From positions 186,001 to 250,000 of the forward strand of contig CAWDOA010000013.1 of NCBI GenBank assembly GCA_963803875.1: 64,000 nt of DNA. Reading direction: 5' to 3'. Numbering within the stretch: position 1 is the first letter of the stretch; every line of letters begins with the position of its first letter. Both the position numbers and the translations under genes were made by a program. This document shows positions 8,504 through 17,974 of the stretch, in pieces. Under the pieces are notes generated by a model. The model was not told the origin of the DNA. It did not search any database and worked only from the letters and a program-made list of their open reading frames with translations. This DNA is from JABDIY01 sp963803875 (GTDB lineage Bacteria; Actinomycetota; Acidimicrobiia; Acidimicrobiales; SZUA-35).

Positions 8504-8651
8504 CGCCCCGTGGCGATCCAGCTCGATCGCTGCCCCGGGTAGGACTGCTCACCACCTTCGTGGCCCCTTGGGATGGCGTATTTCGCATCCGCACGCCACT
8601 CTGGGTCGTAGTCGTTTCAACCGTGGCGGGCGATTCTGACGGGAAGTGAGT

Positions 8652-10013
8652 ATGGCGCACATCACGACAAACACGACCGCGGTTCTCACCGCATCGGATA
8701 TCTCCGAGATCATCCGAACGGTCGGGCTGAACCATTTCATGGACGATGTGATCGCAAGGATTCGCGGGGCTGCCCTGGAGCTTGACCCCGAAACCACCCT
8801 GACCATCGAGCGGGGCGGCTTCCAGTACGAAAAACCGACGCTGGGTTTGGTGGAATGGATGCCGTCGATGGAACTTGGTCGTGCCGTCGGGATCAAGACC
8901 GTGGGGTATCACCCGTCGAATCCGACTCAACGTCATCTTCCCAGCGTGATGGCCACCACCTCGATCCACGACACCTCGACCGGTGGTCTCGTAGCGCTGG
9001 TGGAAGCCACACTTCTGACCGCGATTCGGACCGGTGCCGCATCCGCAGTGGTCAGTGACGTTCTCGCTGCGAGCGATTCATCCGTGCTCGGACTGGTGGG
9101 ATGTGGAGCGCAGGCGGTCACCCAGGCTCATGCGATCTCTCGCATTCGGCCGATCACCAGAATCGTCGCCTTCGACGCCGACCCCTCCATCGCCGCAACG
9201 TTGGCCGAGCGCCTCCCGCTGGCCATTCCGATCGATCTGGTTGAGACAGCGGCAGATGCAATTGCTGATGCCGACATCGTCTCCACCGCAACGACGGTCG
9301 AGATCGGCGCCGGTCCGGTCGTTCAGTTCGGTGACTTCAGGCCGGGCGTTCATATCAACGCCGTTGGCGCAGACTTCCCGGGCAAGACCGAACTTCCGGT
9401 TGAGCTACTTCGGGCTGCGCTGGTGGTCCCCGACGAGGTCGCTCAGTGTCTGAAAGAAGGAGAGAGCCAGCAGCTCAGCGAGGACGAGCTAGGTCCAACG
9501 CTTGCCGAGCTCGTTCAGAATGCCGAAACCTTTGCAGAATGGCGTAGCGAACTCACGGTGTTCGATTCCACCGGATGGGCGCTCGAGGACTTGATCATTG
9601 CCGAGATCGCCCTGGACTATGCCCGAGAGCTCACGATTGGCTATCACACCCAACTCCAGCACGCTCCAACCGATCCCTATAGCCCATACGAATCGCTGTC
9701 GCCACTGCGTGGCGAGCGTTCGCGTCAGCCGAGTCGAGCGGCCAGCGCCACCATCTTCTCCACCGTCTGGAAGTTCTCGATGGTGATGTCGACCGGGTCG
9801 ATATCGATGTTCTGGGTTTCTTCCAGCCAGTGCACCACCTCCATCGCGCCCAGGGAGTCGACGAGGCCGGTCGTCAGCAGGTCGGTGTCGGGTTGCACGG
9901 GGGTGTCGGGATCGAGGCTCACCTCGGCGTCGATGAACGAGCAGAGTTCGGCGGTGAGGGTGGTGACGTCGGACATCAGATCTCCTTGGGAGCTTTGGCG
10001 AGTTGGGTTCTGA
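8652..10013 (+). CDS. Ornithine cyclodeaminase/mu-crystallin family protein, with an artefactual-looking C-terminal tail
   Basis: The start is ATG 8652, five bases after GGGAAG. The family core covers about residues 1-350: 'LGRAVGIKTVGYHPSN', the Rossmann motif 'VLGLVGCGAQAVTQAHA', and 'INAVGADFPGKTEL'. Members convert ornithine to proline or reduce cyclic imines with NAD(P)H. Beside a predicted prolyl activation set, local proline supply is the natural reading. The frame stays open to 10013, but the last 100 residues or so are antisense to the carrier protein at 9725-9976 and look like complement of coding sequence. The real end is probably near 9700, with its stop lost to an indel. Confidence 0.85.
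   Translation: MAHITTNTTAVLTASDISEIIRTVGLNHFMDDVIARIRGAALELDPETTLTIERGGFQYEKPTLGLVEWMPSMELGRAVGIKTVGYHPSNPTQRHLPSVMATTSIHDTSTGGLVALVEATLLTAIRTGAASAVVSDVLAASDSSVLGLVGCGAQAVTQAHAISRIRPITRIVAFDADPSIAATLAERLPLAIPIDLVETAADAIADADIVSTATTVEIGAGPVVQFGDFRPGVHINAVGADFPGKTELPVELLRAALVVPDEVAQCLKEGESQQLSEDELGPTLAELVQNAETFAEWRSELTVFDSTGWALEDLIIAEIALDYARELTIGYHTQLQHAPTDPYSPYESLSPLRGERSRQPSRAASATIFSTVWKFSMVMSTGSISMFWVSSSQCTTSIAPRESTRPVVSRSVSGCTGVSGSRLTSASMNEQSSAVRVVTSDIRSPWELWRVGF
9725..9976 (-). CDS. Free-standing peptidyl carrier protein (PltL-like)
   Basis: The 83-residue protein has the four-helix carrier pattern, with the phosphopantetheine serine in 'LLTTGLVDSLGAMEVVHWLE'. Its ATG overlaps the adenylation gene's TGA (TGATG), so the two are translationally coupled. 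A discrete carrier beside a discrete adenylation enzyme and an acyl-CoA-dehydrogenase-like flavoprotein is the layout of pyrrolyl-carrier systems such as PltL/PltF/PltE. It would hold the prolyl group while it is oxidised to pyrrole-2-carboxyl. The phosphopantetheinyl transferase at 32688-33428 could activate it. Confidence 0.88.
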   Translation of the reverse strand: MSDVTTLTAELCSFIDAEVSLDPDTPVQPDTDLLTTGLVDSLGAMEVVHWLEETQNIDIDPVDITIENFQTVEKMVALAARLG

Positions 10014-11541
10014 TCGTCTTGCGATCGATCTTGCCACTTGGCGTTTGCGGCAGGGCGTCCGTGACGCTCAGATGAGCAGGAATGGCCACGGGTGGCAACT
10101 TCTTCGATGCCCACTTCTGCAGTGAGCGCAGGTCGAGGGTGGCATCGGGGGCGAGCACGGCGGTCACTGCCAGGGTTCCCGGCTCGCCACCCCATGGACC
10201 GGCTATGGCATGAAGAACATCAGGATGGTTGGTGAGAGCGGACTCCACCCCTTCCAGTTCGACACGGATTCCCCGAAGCTTGACCTGATGATCGCTTCGA
10301 CCGTGGAACCACACCACCCCATCGTCGTCGAGGGTGACCACGTCGCCGGTGACGTACCAATCTGGCCCGTCGTCGCAGGGCCGCCGGGTGGCGGCGGTCA
10401 GGTCGGGCCGGTTCCAGTACTCCCGCATTCTGGTGTGAGCGGAGATCCAGAGAACCCCTTTGGTGCCGTTGGGGACAGGTTGTTCGTCCTCGTTCACGAC
10501 CAGCATTCGAGCATCGGCCAACCCAGGCCCGATCGGGACATCCTCGTCGTCGGCCGGCGGCCCCGTCAACGTGTGAACATTCGACGCGTTCACTTCGGCC
10601 GGTCCGTAGACGTTCACGAATTCTGCATCGGGAAGCGCTGCCATCAGCGCTCGGAGTGCGCCCGAGGGAAAAACCTCGCCGGCGAACATCACCTGCCGCA
10701 GAGCAGACCAGTCACGTTCGGCAAGAACGCCCCGCTCCAAGATCTGTTGTAGGAGGAAGGTGACCGCGTACCACACAGTGGTCCGCTGTTGAGCAGCTCG
10801 TTCGGTGAAACTGGCCGGGAATCGCAACTGTGGTTCGCTCATCTGCACGATCGCAGCGCCCGCCAACGGGGCTGCGTACAACTCCAACGTCGACATGTCG
10901 AAATGAAGGCCGGTCATGGCCGCCACCCGATCAGACGCTGATATCTCATGGGCATCCACGGTTGCCGTCGCATAGGCGAGGCCACTGGCGTGGGTGTGAA
11001 GAATGCCCTTTGGTGTGCCGGTGGATCCTGAGGTGTATATGAGGTAGGCCGGGTCGTCGGGTTCAACGCGGGGCAGCATGACGTTCGACTGTGATTCATC
11101 GAGATCGTTGATGTCGACAACAGTGATGTTGCTGTCCGGGTCCTCGAGCGACCCCGTGCACAGGACCAGACTGACCATGGAGGAGTCGAGCGCCCCGGCC
11201 CGTTTGATCGTGGGGGCGTGGCCGATGATCGCCGAGGTTCCAGAATCGGCCAGAATCGGGGCAACCGAGTCGGCCGGTGCCATCGGGTCGATCGGCACCA
11301 TGATCGCACCGGCTCGAAGGATGGCATGAACCGCCTCGAACGACTCGTGTCCTTTGGGTCGCAACACTGCCACCCGGTCGTTGGGAGCGACCCCGTGTTC
11401 GATCAGCAGTTCGGTGAGGCCCTGGACTCTGCGGTCTACTTCGGGCCAGGTGAATGAGCGCTCGAGGCCAACCACGCCGTCGCCCGTGGGTCGCAGCTGT
11501 GCTGCGTGGGGAACGAGGTCGGCGAGGGTGTTTACAGCCAT
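9976..11541 (-). CDS. Stand-alone adenylation enzyme, probably prolyl-specific (PltF-like)
   Basis: The 521-residue AMP-forming enzyme shows 'YLIYTSGSTGTPKGILHTHA' (A3), 'FDMSTLELY' (A4), 'NVYGPAEVNAS' (A5), 'YVTGDV' (A7), 'GRSDHQVKLRGIRVELEGVE' (A8) and 'QTPSGKIDRK' (A10 lysine). No condensation or carrier domain is attached. By my alignment to the GrsA pocket, the ten specificity residues read D-M-L-Y-M-A-V-A-S-K. That is close, with conservative swaps, to the D-L-L-Y-L-A-L-V-C-K I recall for prolyl enzymes of pyrrole pathways. It would load Pro onto the coupled carrier at 9725-9976. The pocket reading was done by hand. Confidence 0.88.
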   Translation of the reverse strand: MAVNTLADLVPHAAQLRPTGDGVVGLERSFTWPEVDRRVQGLTELLIEHGVAPNDRVAVLRPKGHESFEAVHAILRAGAIMVPIDPMAPADSVAPILADSGTSAIIGHAPTIKRAGALDSSMVSLVLCTGSLEDPDSNITVVDINDLDESQSNVMLPRVEPDDPAYLIYTSGSTGTPKGILHTHASGLAYATATVDAHEISASDRVAAMTGLHFDMSTLELYAAPLAGAAIVQMSEPQLRFPASFTERAAQQRTTVWYAVTFLLQQILERGVLAERDWSALRQVMFAGEVFPSGALRALMAALPDAEFVNVYGPAEVNASNVHTLTGPPADDEDVPIGPGLADARMLVVNEDEQPVPNGTKGVLWISAHTRMREYWNRPDLTAATRRPCDDGPDWYVTGDVVTLDDDGVVWFHGRSDHQVKLRGIRVELEGVESALTNHPDVLHAIAGPWGGEPGTLAVTAVLAPDATLDLRSLQKWASKKLPPVAIPAHLSVTDALPQTPSGKIDRKTIRTQLAKAPKEI

Positions 11542-11597
11542 GAGGATCAGGGATGTTTACGAACGCCCGGGGCGGGCGGATGCGCTACGACTGCGAA

Positions 11598-11639
11598 GGG
11601 TACAAAACCGCGTCAGGGTGGGATAGGGCGTTTGTACCC
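11598..11639. repeat. Inverted repeat GGGTACAAA/TTTGTACCC (candidate operator)
   Basis: Two perfect nine-base arms, 11598-11606 and 11631-11639, are separated by 24 bases. They sit in the 139-base gap between the end of the MDR gene and the start of the adenylation gene, upstream of the latter. The spacer is too long for a good terminator and there is no T-run. A dimeric regulator site for the adenylation and carrier pair is possible but untested. Confidence 0.4.
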
Positions 11640-11680
11640 CGTCGGGAGAGTTGTCGGTCTCCTCTTGTCCTCGACCGCAC

Positions 11681-12712
11681 TCAGGGCTCGAGCACCAGCT
11701 TGCCCACGAAGTCCTTGCGTAGGAAGCGGGCTTGCGCCTTTGCGATGTCGCTCAGCGCATAGGTCTCGCCGACGATCGGTTGTAGTGCGCCGGTCCTGGC
11801 TATCGCGGCCAGTTCGATGAAGTCGTCGGGAGAATGCATCGTGGACCCGATCAGCGTCCGCTGCCGCAGGTAGAGGCGCCGGATATCGAAAGGCACAACG
11901 GGTCCGGCGATCGCACCTGCTGTGACCATACGACCTCCGTCCCGCACACGATCGAGCAGTTCACCGAACTCGTCGCCTCCCACCACATCGACGACCGCAT
12001 CCACCTCTTCGATCCCCGAGACCGGGTCATGGCCGCGAACCGACACCTCGGCGACCCCCGCAGCTGCCACCCTGTCCGCCTTGCTGGCGCTGGTACGGGC
12101 GATCACATGGCAATCGCGGGACAGAAGAAGCTGAATGGCAGCAGATCCCACGCCGCCCGATGATCCAGTAACCAGAACTCGCTCCCCGCCTTTGCAGCCA
12201 GCTCGGTTGATCATTCCCAACGCAGTTCCGTAGGCGGTGGGCAAACACGACAGCTCAGCATCGGACAGCGGCGAGTCGCTCACACCATGAAGTTGGGTCT
12301 CGGTCGTCAGGTGATACTGAGCAAATCCGCCGTCTACCTCACTACCGATGATCGACACCGGAAAATCGTCCTGGTACTGCACGACAGGGTCAACAAGCAC
12401 CCGTCGACCCACCCATCCAGGGTCGACACCTCTACCAACTCTGTCGACCACACCGGCAACGTCAATTCCCTGGATACGGGGAAACTTCAGCGGCACACCC
12501 TTCCAGCCTGCCACCGCGGCGGGGTTCTCGAGCGTCCCATACGCTCCCGACCGGGACCAGATATCGGTGTTGTTCAGGGCAGCGGCAGTGACGCGTACCA
12601 ATGCCTGGCCCGGCTCGGGTACCGGAATGGGCCAGTCGGTCCTGACCTCGGTCATCTCCGGTCCTCCATGGCCGGTCGTCACCGCAGCGGTCATCGTGGT
12701 GTGTGTCGGCAT
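11681..12712 (-). CDS. Zinc-free medium-chain alcohol dehydrogenase/quinone reductase-like protein
   Basis: The start is taken at ATG 12712 because GGAAG lies nine bases upstream; ATG 12694 is an alternative. About 343 residues. The GroES-like part has 'ALVRVTAAALNNTDIWSRSG' and 'KFPRIQGIDVAGVVDRVG'; the Rossmann part has 'RVLVTGSSGGVGSAAIQLL'. The catalytic and structural zinc ligands of alcohol dehydrogenases are not evident. It lies inside the peptide cluster, on the same strand as the adenylation and carrier genes and divergent from the acyl-CoA-dehydrogenase-like gene. A tailoring or precursor-reducing role is possible. Confidence 0.85.
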   Translation of the reverse strand: MPTHTTMTAAVTTGHGGPEMTEVRTDWPIPVPEPGQALVRVTAAALNNTDIWSRSGAYGTLENPAAVAGWKGVPLKFPRIQGIDVAGVVDRVGRGVDPGWVGRRVLVDPVVQYQDDFPVSIIGSEVDGGFAQYHLTTETQLHGVSDSPLSDAELSCLPTAYGTALGMINRAGCKGGERVLVTGSSGGVGSAAIQLLLSRDCHVIARTSASKADRVAAAGVAEVSVRGHDPVSGIEEVDAVVDVVGGDEFGELLDRVRDGGRMVTAGAIAGPVVPFDIRRLYLRQRTLIGSTMHSPDDFIELAAIARTGALQPIVGETYALSDIAKAQARFLRKDFVGKLVLEP

Positions 12713-12770
12713 GTGGCCATTCTTCCACCAACGACGATGGGGCACTTCTACCCGTCGGACTGGGGCGATT

Positions 12771-12782
12771 GTCCCCGGACAC
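12771..12782. repeat. Palindrome TGTCC-CC-GGACA in a divergent intergenic region
   Basis: A twelve-base palindrome with perfect five-base arms lies in the 140-base gap between the divergent genes starting at 12712 and 12853. Its position would suit an operator acting on both. Palindromes of this size also occur by chance in GC-rich DNA, so support is weak. Confidence 0.2.
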
Positions 12783-12852
12783 GACCGCTGGCTCGTGGGA
12801 CACTGGAAACGTGAGTGAATCCGCTGGTGACGCGCGTGCGTAGGGGTTGATG

Positions 12853-14040
12853 ATGGGAACCGTTGGAGCGCAAGCGCTGGATGCGATGCTGGACCTCGAG
12901 CACCCGATCAAGATGGAGGCCGCTGCGTTCGCTCGGGAAGTTCTGGGTTATCCCGGTTTCGACGATTTCGATACCGAGCGCTGGGCGCTGTCGGCCCGGT
13001 TCGGAGTCCAGGGCCTCATGATCCCGACCGAGTACGGCGGTGCCGGTCGCACGGCGGTGGAGGCAGCTCTGACGTTCGAAGGTCTCGGTCTAGGCTCGTC
13101 CGACAACGGCTTCGTCTTCGCCCTGGCCTCTCAGTCCTTCGCCATGCAGCGAGCCCTCATCACCGCTGGAAGCGAGGACCAGAAATCTCGATGGTTGCCC
13201 CAGCTCGCGGCTGGTGAAGCGATCGGGTCGTTTGCCATGTCCGAACCCGACGCCGGCTCCGACACTGGCGCAATCTCTACCGTGGCGGCGGCAGCCGACG
13301 GTGGTGGTTGGATTCTCGACGGCGCCAAGGCATGGGTGACCCTGGCACCCGTGGCCGATGTAATCGTGGTGTTTGCCACGACAGACCCTTCAAAAGGGCA
13401 CTGGGGGATCACATCGTTCATGGTCGAGGCTGAGCGTGACGGTGTGGAGGTCGGGCCCGTGCAACCCAAGATGGGCATGAACACCGTGCCATTCTCTGAA
13501 GTCTGTTTCACCGGTTGCCAGGTGACCGAGGCCGACCTACTCGGGAAACCGGGCTCGGGTGGGAGCATCTTCACGGGCGCGGTCGAAGCCGAGCGGGCAT
13601 TCCTCTACGCAGCGCAGATGGGCTCGATGGAGCGGGTGGTCCAGCTCGCCATCGACCGAGCTCGAAGCAGGGAGGCTTACGGGAAACCGATCGGCGGTTT
13701 CCAGGGGATCTCACACAAGATTGCAGAGATGAAGCTGCGCCACGAGAGTGCCCGGCTGATGATCTACAAGGCGGCTGAGCTTTACGATCGGGGCGAACCG
13801 ATGACCATGGCGGGTGCTCTCGCAAAACTTCAGACGTCGGAGATGGCCGTGCTCTCGGCGGTCGACGCCATGCGGATTCATGGCGCATACGGCTACACGA
13901 CAGCGGCTGGCGTGGAGGCGGAGCTGAGAGATGCGATCGGCGGTTTGGCCTATTCGGGCACGTCGGAGATCGCCCGAAACCTCGTGGCCCGACTCTTGCG
14001 TGTTGACCGCCCGCTACGTAAACGGGAGCAACGACCGTGA
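12853..14040 (+). CDS. Prolyl-carrier-protein dehydrogenase-like flavoprotein (PltE-like)
   Basis: ATG codons occur at 12850 and 12853; the second has AGGGG six bases upstream. The protein has about 395 residues with an acyl-CoA dehydrogenase fold: 'GSFAMSEPDAGSDTGAIS', 'WILDGAKAWVTLAPVADV' and 'AYGKPIGGFQGISHKIAEMK'. The usual 'YEGT' glutamate position reads 'YSGTSEI'. A glutamate is instead present in 'AVEAERAFLYAAQMG', the isovaleryl-CoA-dehydrogenase-like position also used by PltE-type enzymes. PltE relatives oxidise prolyl-S-carrier to pyrrole-2-carboxyl-S-carrier by four electrons. With the nearby prolyl-type A enzyme and free carrier, that role is likely. The last bases overlap the NRPS start (GTGA). 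Confidence 0.88.
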   Translation: MGTVGAQALDAMLDLEHPIKMEAAAFAREVLGYPGFDDFDTERWALSARFGVQGLMIPTEYGGAGRTAVEAALTFEGLGLGSSDNGFVFALASQSFAMQRALITAGSEDQKSRWLPQLAAGEAIGSFAMSEPDAGSDTGAISTVAAAADGGGWILDGAKAWVTLAPVADVIVVFATTDPSKGHWGITSFMVEAERDGVEVGPVQPKMGMNTVPFSEVCFTGCQVTEADLLGKPGSGGSIFTGAVEAERAFLYAAQMGSMERVVQLAIDRARSREAYGKPIGGFQGISHKIAEMKLRHESARLMIYKAAELYDRGEPMTMAGALAKLQTSEMAVLSAVDAMRIHGAYGYTTAAGVEAELRDAIGGLAYSGTSEIARNLVARLLRVDRPLRKREQRP

Positions 14041-17000
14041 AGAACGTCGACGATCTCTATCCACTCACCCCCACCCAATCGGGGATGCTGTTCCAGTGCT
14101 TGCGTGACGACGACCCCGAGCTCTACTTCGAACAGGTCCGCGGAAACCTCATCGGTGCACTCGACATCGAAGGACTACGTCGCTGCTTCCAGATCGTCAC
14201 CGACCGTCATCCAGCTCTGCGAACGGCCATTCTGTGGGAGGGCCTCGACAACCCTATTCAGGCTGTGCGCACGACGGCAGAGGTTCCTTTCGAACTGATC
14301 GCCCAACACGGTGCAACCGAGGAAGAGTTGGACACGCTGGCGGCGGAGCGACGCAGTGCCGGTTTCGACCTCACGAAAGCTCCGCTGCAGCGCGTTGTAC
14401 TCGTGGACTGCGGCGACCAACGCCACCACCTGATGTGGGAATTCCACCACATCGTTTGTGACGGTTGGTCGGCAGCGATGGTGTTGGACGAGGTTCTGGC
14501 CCACTACAACGAACCTGCTCACACACCGGTTGCACCGGCTACCCCGTTCCGTAACTTCCTATCCTGGCACGCACGGCAGGACAGCGAGGCCACAGGTGCC
14601 TATTGGAAGGATCTCCTTCACGATGTCGCCGAGCCAACGCCGATCCTGCTTCCCGCCGCGACCTCCGACCCCGGTTTCGCCTCCGGGATTCACACCGCCC
14701 ACATCGAAGGTTCCGAACTTGGCGTATTGATCGACTTCGCCCGCAGCAATCGGATCACTCTCAACACCATGGTGCAGGCGGCTTGGTCGCTCGTGCAGTC
14801 ACGATACAGCGGTAGCGACGATGTTCTATTCGGGGTCACAACTTCAGGCCGCCCTGCCGATCTCGACGACGTTGAACACATCGTGGGTATGTTCCTGACC
14901 ACTCTTCCGATGCGGGTCAACACCGATCCGAGTCGACCGACGCTCGAGTGGCTCCAGGGAATCCAGCGTCAACAACTCGAATCGATGGAATACTCCACCG
15001 CGTCGCTTGCGGACCTTCATCGTCTGGTCGGGATCCCGACCGGCGGGGACCTGTTCGACACCGTGCTGGTGTTCGAGAACTATCCGCGCCCCGATGAACA
15101 GCCTGAAGGTTCACTGGCCCTCCACGACAAGGCTGTCTCTGAACAGACCAACTATCCGCTCACCCTGTTGGTGGGCATCGAGGACGGTGTACTGAAGCTC
15201 GTTGCCAACTTCAACCGCAACCGCTTCGACCGCGATGCGGTCGCCCGATTGATGGCCCAGTTCCGGCACGCGCTCGAAGGACTGGCAGCCGATCCACAAT
15301 CGACGGTCGGTGAACAGGCCTTCATGACCGACGACGACCTGCGTCAATTCGACCGGTGGCAGGGTCCCTCGCTCGATTTTGATCGCTCAGCCACGATCGC
15401 GTCGCGACTGCTGGACCAGGCCAATCTCACCCCCGACGCCGTTGCGCTGATCGACGGCGATCGCACGATGACATTCGCCGAGCTGATGGCTCGCGGCCGT
15501 GGGGTTGCCGCCGAGCTCGAACGCCTCGGCGTCGGTCCCGAGATTCCGGTTGGAGTTGCGGTTCCCCGCAGCATCGAGATGGTTGTTGCGATTGTCGGCA
15601 CGGTCCTCGCTGGCGGCCCCTACGTGCCTCTGGATCCGCGGTTCCCGGAGGCTCGCCTGGCGCTCATGCTGGAGCTGTCGGAAGCGCCGGTGGTTCTCAC
15701 CGCCCCAGAGTCCGTTCAGAAATTGGAGCGTGCCTGTCGCCCCGTCCAGAATCGGGCGCCGCTCACCTTCGTCGATATCACGGCAATCGATCCGAGTCCC
15801 GGGCAATCGAGTTCGGCGGACCTCAACGTCGCTGCTGACAACACGCTCCTGCTCACGTTCACCTCCGGCAGCACGGGCGTGCCGAAGGGGGTGCGAGTTC
15901 ATCACAGCGGGATACTGGGTCGACTGGAATGGCAATGGCAGGCCTATCCACTCGAACCGGGCGAGGTTTCCCCTCAGAAGACAACTCTCGGATTCGTCGA
16001 CCATCTTTGGGAACTGTGGGGAGCGCTTCTCTGCGGCAATCCTGTCCTTTTGATCGATGACGACACGGTCACCGATCCGGATGCACTGATCGCCGCCCTG
16101 GCCGCCCACAACGTTCGGCGTTTGACCCTGGTCCCTTCGCTGCTGGATCTTCTGCTCGAACACGACCCCGACCTGGGGAAGCGGCTTCCACAACTCACGA
16201 TGTGGACCTCCAGCGGCGAAGCGCTTGCCGCGGTCACCGCCGACCGCTTCGCCCAACTGCTCCCCGGTCGAAACTGATCAACCTGTATGGCATGTCCGAG
16301 GTGAGCGCAGACGCAACGGTGTCTGAAGTGAGCACAGGTCATGATCTCTCTCCGATCGGCCGCCCGATCACAAACACCGGTGTTCGAGTACTCGACCGGC
16401 ACGATCGCCAGGTCCCGGTGGGGGTCACCGGCGAGCTCCATTTGTCCGGTGTCGGCGTTTCGCCCGGCTACTGGAATCGCCCCGACCTCACCGACGCATC
16501 ATTCCTCCCGAACCCCTTTTCCGGTGGTGATCCAGATCACGCCCGCATGTACCGCTCGGGCGATATGGCCCGCTGGCGAAGTGACGGAGTGCTCGAATAC
16601 CTCGGACGGAGCGATCACCAGATAAAGGTTCGCGGTGTTCGCATCGAACTAGGCGAAGTCGAAACTGCGCTGGCCTCATATCCGGGCGTTGACCGGGCTG
16701 TGGTCGCCGGTCTCCAAACGGCCAACGGCAACACGTTGATCGCCTACGTGACAGCTGCTGAACAGGTCCTGGACACAGCCGAACTGCTGGATCATGTTCG
16801 TTCGTTGTTGCCCCAGGTGATGGTTCCGTACCACGCCATGGTGTTGGACCACTTCCCACTTCTCCCCAACGGCAAGGTCAATCGCCAAGCGCTTCCCGAA
16901 CCGAGTGCTGCGAAGACCTCCTCGTCGGTTGACGAATCGGATCTGACCGACGCTGAGACTGCGATGCTCGCCCTCTGGCGAGACGTGATGGAACAACCTT

Positions 17001-17974
17001 CGCTGGGTCCCGATGACGACTTCTTCGACGTCGGTGGCCATTCCATGTTGGCCATGCGGCTTGTCAGCCGGATCCGGAAAGACCTCGGATTCCAGGTGGG
17101 ACTTGCCCAGCTCCTCCGCACCGGTACACCCCGGTCGCTCGTCGCTGGCAAAGCCGAACTGGAGTCCGGCGCCTCAACCGACACGGCACTCCTACACCAC
17201 GTTGTCCCCATCCTCGAACCTGACCCTGCACTGCGAAACATCTTCATGATCCACGGCGCCGGCGGGGACATCCTCACCTTCCAACCCACCGGCCGCTACC
17301 TCGCTGGTCGCTACAACGTGTGGGGGGTACAAGCCGCCGGCGTGGACGGCGTGTCGCCCATGCACGACACACAGGAGCAAATGGCGAGCAGCTACCTTGC
17401 CGAGATCCGACAGGTTCAGCCCTCAGGACCCTACCTTCTGGCGGGGTTCTCAACCGGCGGAGTAATTGCTGCCGAACTGGTCAAGCGCATTCAGGCCGAT
17501 GGCGAGGTTGTCGAAGGGCTGATCCTGATCGACGCCTTCTTCCCCACGTTGCGGCCCCGCGCTATTCCTTTGTCGGAACACTTGGCCAACCTGATCCGGA
17601 TCGGTCCACAGTACGGGTTCAGCCGGGCGCTCAAGAGACTGGAGAAACGTCGATTCGCCAAGGCCACAGATAAGCACGACGCAGATCCTTCCACCGGGCC
17701 AGTTCCGCTGGAGGTCCGCAAGTGGGAACTCACCGAACACGTCATCAACCTGTGGTCCAGCTACGAGGTTGGTCGAGTGGATGTTCCTGTGACCATGATG
17801 TCATCGGAGGAGATCTTCGACATCTGGGAAGGCATCATCGACGATGCACGCGGCTGGAGTTCGGTAGCCGACGACTTACGTGTGGTCAAGGTGCCCGGCG
17901 ATCACATGAACCTTCTCGAAGAGCCTCATGCCCGTGTCTTCGCCGAACGTCTTGCCGGTGTCCTCGATGGCTGA
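14037..17974 (+). CDS. Nonribosomal peptide synthetase C-A-T-TE (one frameshift near 16262)
   Basis: GTG 14037 overlaps the upstream stop. The condensation domain covers about residues 1-440 with 'HHIVCDGWS' at about 137-145. The adenylation domain follows, with 'LTFTSGSTGVPKGVRVHH' and 'FVDHLWELWG'. The frame ends at 16277 and continues in another frame from 'KLINLYGMSEVSADATV'; one C missing from the CCCC run at 16262-16265 restores it. Then come A8-A10, a carrier ('FFDVGGHSMLAMRL') and a thioesterase with 'AGFSTGGVIAAEL' and a late 'GDHMNLLEEP' histidine. Pocket residues read V-D-W-T-T-S-L-A-D, close to the beta-alanine code V-D-W-V-I-S-L-A-D-K as I recall it. The TE makes this the release module. 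Confidence 0.93.

Noticed and set aside
15387..16256. A 289-codon minus-strand open frame
   Set aside because: It lies opposite the adenylation domain of the C-A-T-TE synthetase and has no motif of its own.
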